Position numbers and translations under genes: made by a program. A model generated the notes under the pieces. It worked only from the letters and a program-made list of their open reading frames with translations, was not told the DNA's origin and searched no databases. A stretch of DNA of 64,000 bases from Lachnospiraceae bacterium MA2020 (GTDB lineage Bacteria > Bacillota > Clostridia > Lachnospirales > Lachnospiraceae): contig JQKK01000018.1 of the NCBI GenBank assembly GCA_000746015.1, forward strand, positions 39,214-103,213, given 5' to 3'. Shown piece after piece: positions 60,598-64,000 of this stretch (position 1 is the first letter of the stretch; every line of letters begins with the position of its first letter).

Positions 60598-60699
60598 CTA
60601 TATCATTCTTTCTATTTCTTCAACAGATTCAAATGGATGGTTCTGCATATTAATTATGGCCCTGTTGCCAAAATGCATATCAGCTATAAAATAAATCAT
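60598..60699 (-). pseudogene. Metallophosphoesterase N-terminal remnant
   Basis: Thirty-three codons (MIYFIADMHFGNRAIINMQN, then PFESVEEIERMI) match the start of calcineurin-like phosphoesterases (DxHFG, PFxSVEEM) and then stop. The rest of the roughly 170-residue family is absent. CGAGG lies upstream of the ATG. A relic left by a deletion just before the DUF4238 gene. Confidence 0.7.
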
Positions 60700-60717
60700 T
60701 TCTATAACCTCGTAAAA

Positions 60718-61002
60718 TTACAACATGCTAATTTTATCAAGCATGGCATCACAAAAATCCTGTACAACAACAACCGCCATCAGTATAGCCATGATACCTG
60801 CAAATATCAGCGAATAAAGAAACAGATCCCCCCACCTATGGATAACGATGCTATAGATAATAGCTGCCCCAACTATCAAGGTAAGCAACCCCACTGCCCA
60901 TTCAGTCAGCTTCACTGAAGTTTCCAGTGCCCACCTCGTAAAGAACAGAACAAAAGCAACCGGCAACAGCAAAAGCTTCAGGAGTTTTCTTAAAACAAAC
61001 AT
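60718..61002 (-). CDS. Small element-encoded membrane protein
   Basis: A 94-residue protein with three membrane segments (LLKLLLLPVAFVLFFTRWALE, AVGLLTLIVGAAIIYSIVI, FLYSLIFAGIMAILMAVVVVQ). Proteins of this type (FVLRKLLKLLLLPVxxVL) are commonly found in Lachnospiraceae integrative elements. Start 61002 has GGGAGG upstream, and its ATG lies one base beyond the stop of the HTH gene. Function unknown. Confidence 0.75.
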   Translation of the reverse strand: MFVLRKLLKLLLLPVAFVLFFTRWALETSVKLTEWAVGLLTLIVGAAIIYSIVIHRWGDLFLYSLIFAGIMAILMAVVVVQDFCDAMLDKISML

Positions 61003-61003
61003 A

Positions 61004-61279
61004 TTAACCAATCCTCCCTTCACGCAGCTCATTCATCACCTTATAAGCGATCAAGCGTAAAACATACTCCGGCATCGCTCTCCGGCCAAGTTCCCATTCC
61101 TGCATGGTACGATATGGCACCCCCAACCATACAGAAAAATCAGTCCTGCTCATACCGGACTTTTCTCTGATCATCTTGAAGCAATAAGCCAGGCGACGAC
61201 GCTCAGCATCCTTGTCGTTTTTGTCATATTTTTCTACTTCAATCTCGATTCCTTCGAGGTTATATATTTCCTTCTTCAT
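61004..61279 (-). CDS. HTH protein, antitoxin/XRE-like
   Basis: A 91-residue DNA-binding protein. The helix-turn-helix is MIREKSGMSRTDFSVWLGVPYRTMQEWELGRRAMPEYVLRLIAYKV, the pattern of small element regulators. A basic-acidic N-terminal stretch (EVEKYDKNDKDAERRRLAYC) precedes it. The start at 61279 has GGAGG seven bases upstream. It is followed directly by the membrane protein gene. Confidence 0.85.
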   Translation of the reverse strand: MKKEIYNLEGIEIEVEKYDKNDKDAERRRLAYCFKMIREKSGMSRTDFSVWLGVPYRTMQEWELGRRAMPEYVLRLIAYKVMNELREGRIG

Positions 61280-61423
61280 AGGCGCCTCCATATGTAGTCA
61301 TTGCGTGTACTCTTATCTTTATTATATGTAGTCATTGACTACATATCAAGGTAAAAAAGAACAGCCCTTATATAGTAGCCGCTCTATTAATTCAGTTATT
61401 CTCCTTGGTATTCATTAACTTAC

Positions 61424-62040
61424 CTACCACGCCGCTTTTAATGCTTTCAACGCATCTCTAAGAAGCGGCCTAATGGAGTAGCTTTGTAGCTGTAACAGCA
61501 AATCATCGATTGTCTTATTATTAAACTGTGTTTCAGCCAAAACATTTTCAGCATCTTCCGCATTCCGTGGGATCTGCATCTTAGCTAAATCCTCTACAAC
61601 CGTTAAACAAACCCTTTTAGAAGGTATAAATACAACTTCCTCGCAGGCCCTCGCCATCGAATATGCAGATCTCATGCATGGAATTATGCTTCTAACCGCT
61701 TCAATAAATATATTACAATTCAGATTATGTATCTGAAGCCCATTCTGTGATTTCTCAATTAGCGATACCCAAGTCGCAAGTTCTGTAAGATCGTATAATT
61801 CCCCATCCTGAGGTTCAAAATCATAATATGCCAGACGATTATACTTACCCTTCCCGCGAGGCCCAAACCAGTCCAAAGCCGCTTCCGGAGTTTTTGCAAA
61901 GCTCCAGACTTGCCGCTTTTCCTTAAAAAAGTATGCGAGGGCATGGAGTTGGAATAAATCAGATCGATGAGCTCATGCTTTACAGCAACTGGTTCGATAA
62001 TAATTGAATCGGTGTCCTTAAGCGCTCTGTAATAAATCAT
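61424..62040 (-). pseudogene. Element-encoded hypothetical gene with a frameshift
   Basis: The first frame reads MIYYRALKDTDSIIIEPVAV, HELIDLIYSNSM; near 61940 the sensible sequence moves to another frame (ALAYFFKEKRQVWSFAKTPE, ALDWFGPRGKGKYNRLAYYDFEP, then ELATWVSLIEKSQNGLQIHN). Joined, they give about 205 residues. A single-base change near 61935-61948 explains it. The protein family is unknown to me; it has the look of a conserved soluble element protein. Confidence 0.65.
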
Positions 62041-62056
62041 TAAATCACCTCAGCTT

Positions 62057-62497
62057 CTAAGCTTTTAACGCATGAAATATCGCTTTACCGCCAAAGCCTG
62101 CAGCAATAATCAGCGCCATCACGCCAACTAATTCCCACGGAAGTTTCCGTGAATAATTAAGCTGTTCTGTTTGAAACCTTCTGCTCTCAGCCCCTGCTTC
62201 TTCTGATGCCCTACTAGCCTCAAACATACTATCCATAATTTTCTGTCGTAGTTCTTCAGGAAGATCCTTTCTATGTAATTCTCTTTCACAAGTGGCGACA
62301 TATTGTCCATATTGGTTTTGTACACGCGCTGTCGATACTATGTCAGCAGATATAGCTCTCTTTGTATTAAGTCTATAATCCTTTACCGACGAAACAATCT
62401 CATCCATTAAGCCAGACATCTTCTCTCTGTCATATACAGCTTCATCATATGCCAAAATTTCTGTATTTTGCTGAATAGCTAAACTGTTTTCTTCCAT
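62057..62497 (-). CDS. Hypothetical tail-anchored protein
   Basis: A 146-residue mainly helical protein (DREKMSGLMDEIVSSVKDYRLN, PEELRQKIMDSMFEASRASEEA) with one membrane helix at the C-terminus (LVGVMALIIAAGFGGKAIF). It lies in the same-strand run of element genes, 16 bases before the frameshifted gene. Function unknown. Confidence 0.7.
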   Translation of the reverse strand: MEENSLAIQQNTEILAYDEAVYDREKMSGLMDEIVSSVKDYRLNTKRAISADIVSTARVQNQYGQYVATCERELHRKDLPEELRQKIMDSMFEASRASEEAGAESRRFQTEQLNYSRKLPWELVGVMALIIAAGFGGKAIFHALKA

Positions 62498-62521
62498 GTC
62501 AGTGTCTCCAATCCCCGAAGT

Positions 62522-62992
62522 TCATTCCCACGGCTGTTTTACCTCATTGAGGACTAAAATTATCCTACTGATAGCATCCATAGCTTCTTCATCATTGCGT
62601 TCCAAGAGCTTAGCAAATGCCGCCACTGCCTCAAGACGGTCCACTGTAGCCAAACCAGACTCCTTTTTTTCCGCTTCATCAAGTTCAATGTAATTTAGGA
62701 GCCTCTTCCCTATTAGATATTGATGATAACGATTATTACCTTTACTGAGAAGGTAAGTGGATATTCCGCGTAAATGATTCCCCACAGCGAATGTATCAGC
62801 AATTTCTTCCGGTATCTTGATTTCTACAACGACCCTGTCTCCATCTGGCATTGGATACTGTAGCTGTACATCATAACGAGAAAATAAATTCAAGCCAGCA
62901 TTTTCTGCAGCCTTCCTAATATCTTGTATATAATCAATCGCTTTTATTGTCGGATCAGCAAACTCTATCTGTATCCTTTTTGTTACTAGCAT
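62522..62992 (-). CDS. Hypothetical soluble protein, 156 residues
   Basis: A protein with a beta-alpha N-terminal part (RIQIEFADPTIKAIDYIQDIRKAAENAG, VVVEIKIPEEIADTF) and a helical C-terminal part (LATVDRLEAVAAFAKLLERNDEEAMDAI). The ATG at 62992 follows AAAGGTGG by five bases. It precedes the tail-anchored protein gene by 24 bases. No family recognised. Confidence 0.7.
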   Translation of the reverse strand: MLVTKRIQIEFADPTIKAIDYIQDIRKAAENAGLNLFSRYDVQLQYPMPDGDRVVVEIKIPEEIADTFAVGNHLRGISTYLLSKGNNRYHQYLIGKRLLNYIELDEAEKKESGLATVDRLEAVAAFAKLLERNDEEAMDAISRIILVLNEVKQPWE

Positions 62993-63081
62993 GTCTACCA
63001 CCTTTCAGACTACGTTATTATTGGTGCTGATAATATATTACTGAAAAACAAAGAAAATGTCAACTAAAAAAACTCAACATA

Positions 63082-63131
63082 AAAAAGCCCAACGAAATCA
63101 ATAGGTATTCATCCGATTTCGCCAGGCCTTG
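63082..63131 (-). terminator. Terminator between the ParB remnant and the element operon
   Basis: AAGGCCTGGCGAAATC and GATTTCGTTGGGCTT pair on the minus strand (one G-U type mismatch) and are followed by TTTTTA. Confidence 0.7.
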
Positions 63132-63203
63132 GTAATAGTGACAAAGTAAATCATATGTAGATGCGCTCAACACTAATCTTATTTGACAATATCTTTATCA
63201 TGA

Positions 63204-63689
63204 TCAGATTCGTCTCTCCGATTGTTCGCTCTGTTTCTTCCAGTCTTCAAGCAATTTGAACAGCACCTTCTTCATCTGAGACTTGGTATAGGAAAGTGGG
63301 AAGTATTCCTGAAGCTTCTTCTTTGTTATCGTGAGCTGCTGAAATCTGTTGCTCTCATCCTTGGGGGCATTCTCATTCAGGATCCGCATGAGTTCCATCT
63401 TAGTGATGGTATCATTTTCTTTCAGATAATCTCTCAGTGCAAAGATCTGAAATGTCTTGCAGATTTCATTCTCACACATGTACTCGTAAAGTATCTGCTG
63501 AACTTCGTGATCCAAGAAAGATACTTCAACTGCTGTAGCAAGTGCCAAGGCTTTCTTATCAACCAGTGCCAAGATCGAAGGAATGAGTTCTACCAGGCGG
63601 AGATACCGATGCAACTGCCCTCGGCTTTCACCAACCTGTTCCGCCAATTCATCGTCTGCTCGTCCCTCCGGATGGGGCTGTGAAAAAAG
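63204..63689 (-). pseudogene. ParB/Spo0J-family partition protein, C-terminal part cut by IS
   Basis: About 160 residues carry the HTH of ParB-like proteins (RADDELAEQVGESRGQLHRYLRLVELI, LALVDKKALALATAVEVSFL) and a C-terminal helical end (KKLQEYFPLSYTKSQMKKVLFKLLEDWKK). The N-terminal ParB nuclease/CTPase domain should lie to the right, but the insertion sequence begins there. The frame continues by chance into IS sequence up to 63785. This type of ParB belongs to integrative elements or plasmids. Confidence 0.8.
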
Positions 63690-64000
63690 ATAGTCCATAA
63701 AAAAAGAAGAACCGAGGGTTCGATAAGAGCCCACGGTTCTTCTTTTTGTGTTAAAATTTAACTTGCGATGAAAAATCCAACACAAGTTTATTCTAACCCA
63801 AAACAGGCAGTTTTGCCAATGCTAATTCAAGATTATCTGGATATCTGTGATCCGGTGCTGACTTTTGACCGATTTATGGGAGAAATCGAACTGGAGAAAT
63901 ATCTGAAAAGCATCCCGAAACACTATACGGGAAGACTCAGATATAACCCGGTCAGCATGCTGAAAACAGTTTTATTCGGATTTATGACGAATGGCTACAT
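63690..64000 (+). mobile_element. IS1182-like insertion sequence, left end
   Basis: The left part of an insertion sequence that runs off the window. It begins within about ten bases of 63695, where the ParB reading frame is lost. A long inverted repeat (AAAAAGAAGAACCG / CGGTTCTTCTTTTT, 63699-63747) precedes the transposase. The exact end and any target duplication cannot be seen without the right end. Confidence 0.75.
63768..64000 (+). CDS. IS1182-family transposase (partial)
   Basis: Seventy-seven codons visible: MKNPTQVYSNPKQAVLPMLI, QDYLDICDPVLTFDRFMGEI, KYLKSIPKHYTGRLRYNPVS, MLKTVLFGFMTNGY. This is the N-terminal DUF772-type domain of IS1182/IS5-group DDE transposases. The catalytic residues lie beyond the window. 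The start lacks a strong ribosome binding site. Confidence 0.85.
   Translation, partial: MKNPTQVYSNPKQAVLPMLIQDYLDICDPVLTFDRFMGEIELEKYLKSIPKHYTGRLRYNPVSMLKTVLFGFMTNGY

Overview
The window looks like a chromosomal segment of a low-to-medium GC Firmicute, most likely a Lachnospiraceae-type Clostridium relative. Supporting signs are the tetrahydrofolate riboswitch on a folT-type ECF gene, tandem feoA genes with feoB, strong GGAGG ribosome binding sites, LoaP and DUF5688 families, and Tn916-type recombination genes. The species cannot be named from sequence alone.

Layout. 1-30.7 kb is mostly ordinary core genome: folate uptake (folT), pepT, purC, a cell-wall amidase, udk, a secreted protein, an Rpn-type nuclease, an acyltransferase, an exonuclease, a D,D-carboxypeptidase, trmB, a Fur-regulated iron locus (feoA-feoA-feoB and a Fur-like regulator), lysA, a MocR regulator, bioY under a BirA operator, ybaK, an amino-acid antiporter, tRNA-Gln, a Tat-exported flavin reductase beside a tatA-tatA-tatC operon, and a diguanylate cyclase. 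At 26.9-30.7 kb five genes on the plus strand form one cluster: zinc ribbon, SpeD-like AdoMet decarboxylase, DUF4178 membrane protein, DUF350 membrane protein, and a spermidine synthase fused to membrane helices. This looks like a membrane-linked polyamine-type system.

30.7-40.4 kb is accessory. It holds a decayed exopolysaccharide locus (truncated glycosyltransferase, LoaP missing its N-terminal domain, structured leader RNA), a PrsW/zinc-ribbon pair, a DUF4430-ECF transporter pair, acetyltransferases and small unknown genes. 40.4-44.9 kb is a compact defence block: Kiwa-like KwaA/KwaB, a Vsr endonuclease and a DUF2357/PDDEXK_7 nuclease whose usual McrB-like partner is absent. 45.1-47.2 kb is a Tn916-type integrase/excisionase end with 19-bp direct repeats.

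47.5-57.5 kb mixes intact unknown operons with remnants of defence or toxin genes. The intact set includes a three-gene module with a P-loop ATPase and a DUF4869 protein, and a two-gene unit whose first protein has a HEPN-like motif. The remnants are a RES domain gene, an OLD-like ATPase, a methyltransferase-like fragment and an AAA_13 ATPase with an internal deletion. A complete dicarboxylate symporter sits among them. 57.6-64 kb resembles part of an integrative element or plasmid (DUF5688, DUF4238, iteron-like repeats, ParB C-terminus), cut by an IS1182-like insertion at the right edge. Several genes here have single frameshifts or nonsense codons, so this half of the window is decaying or contains assembly errors.
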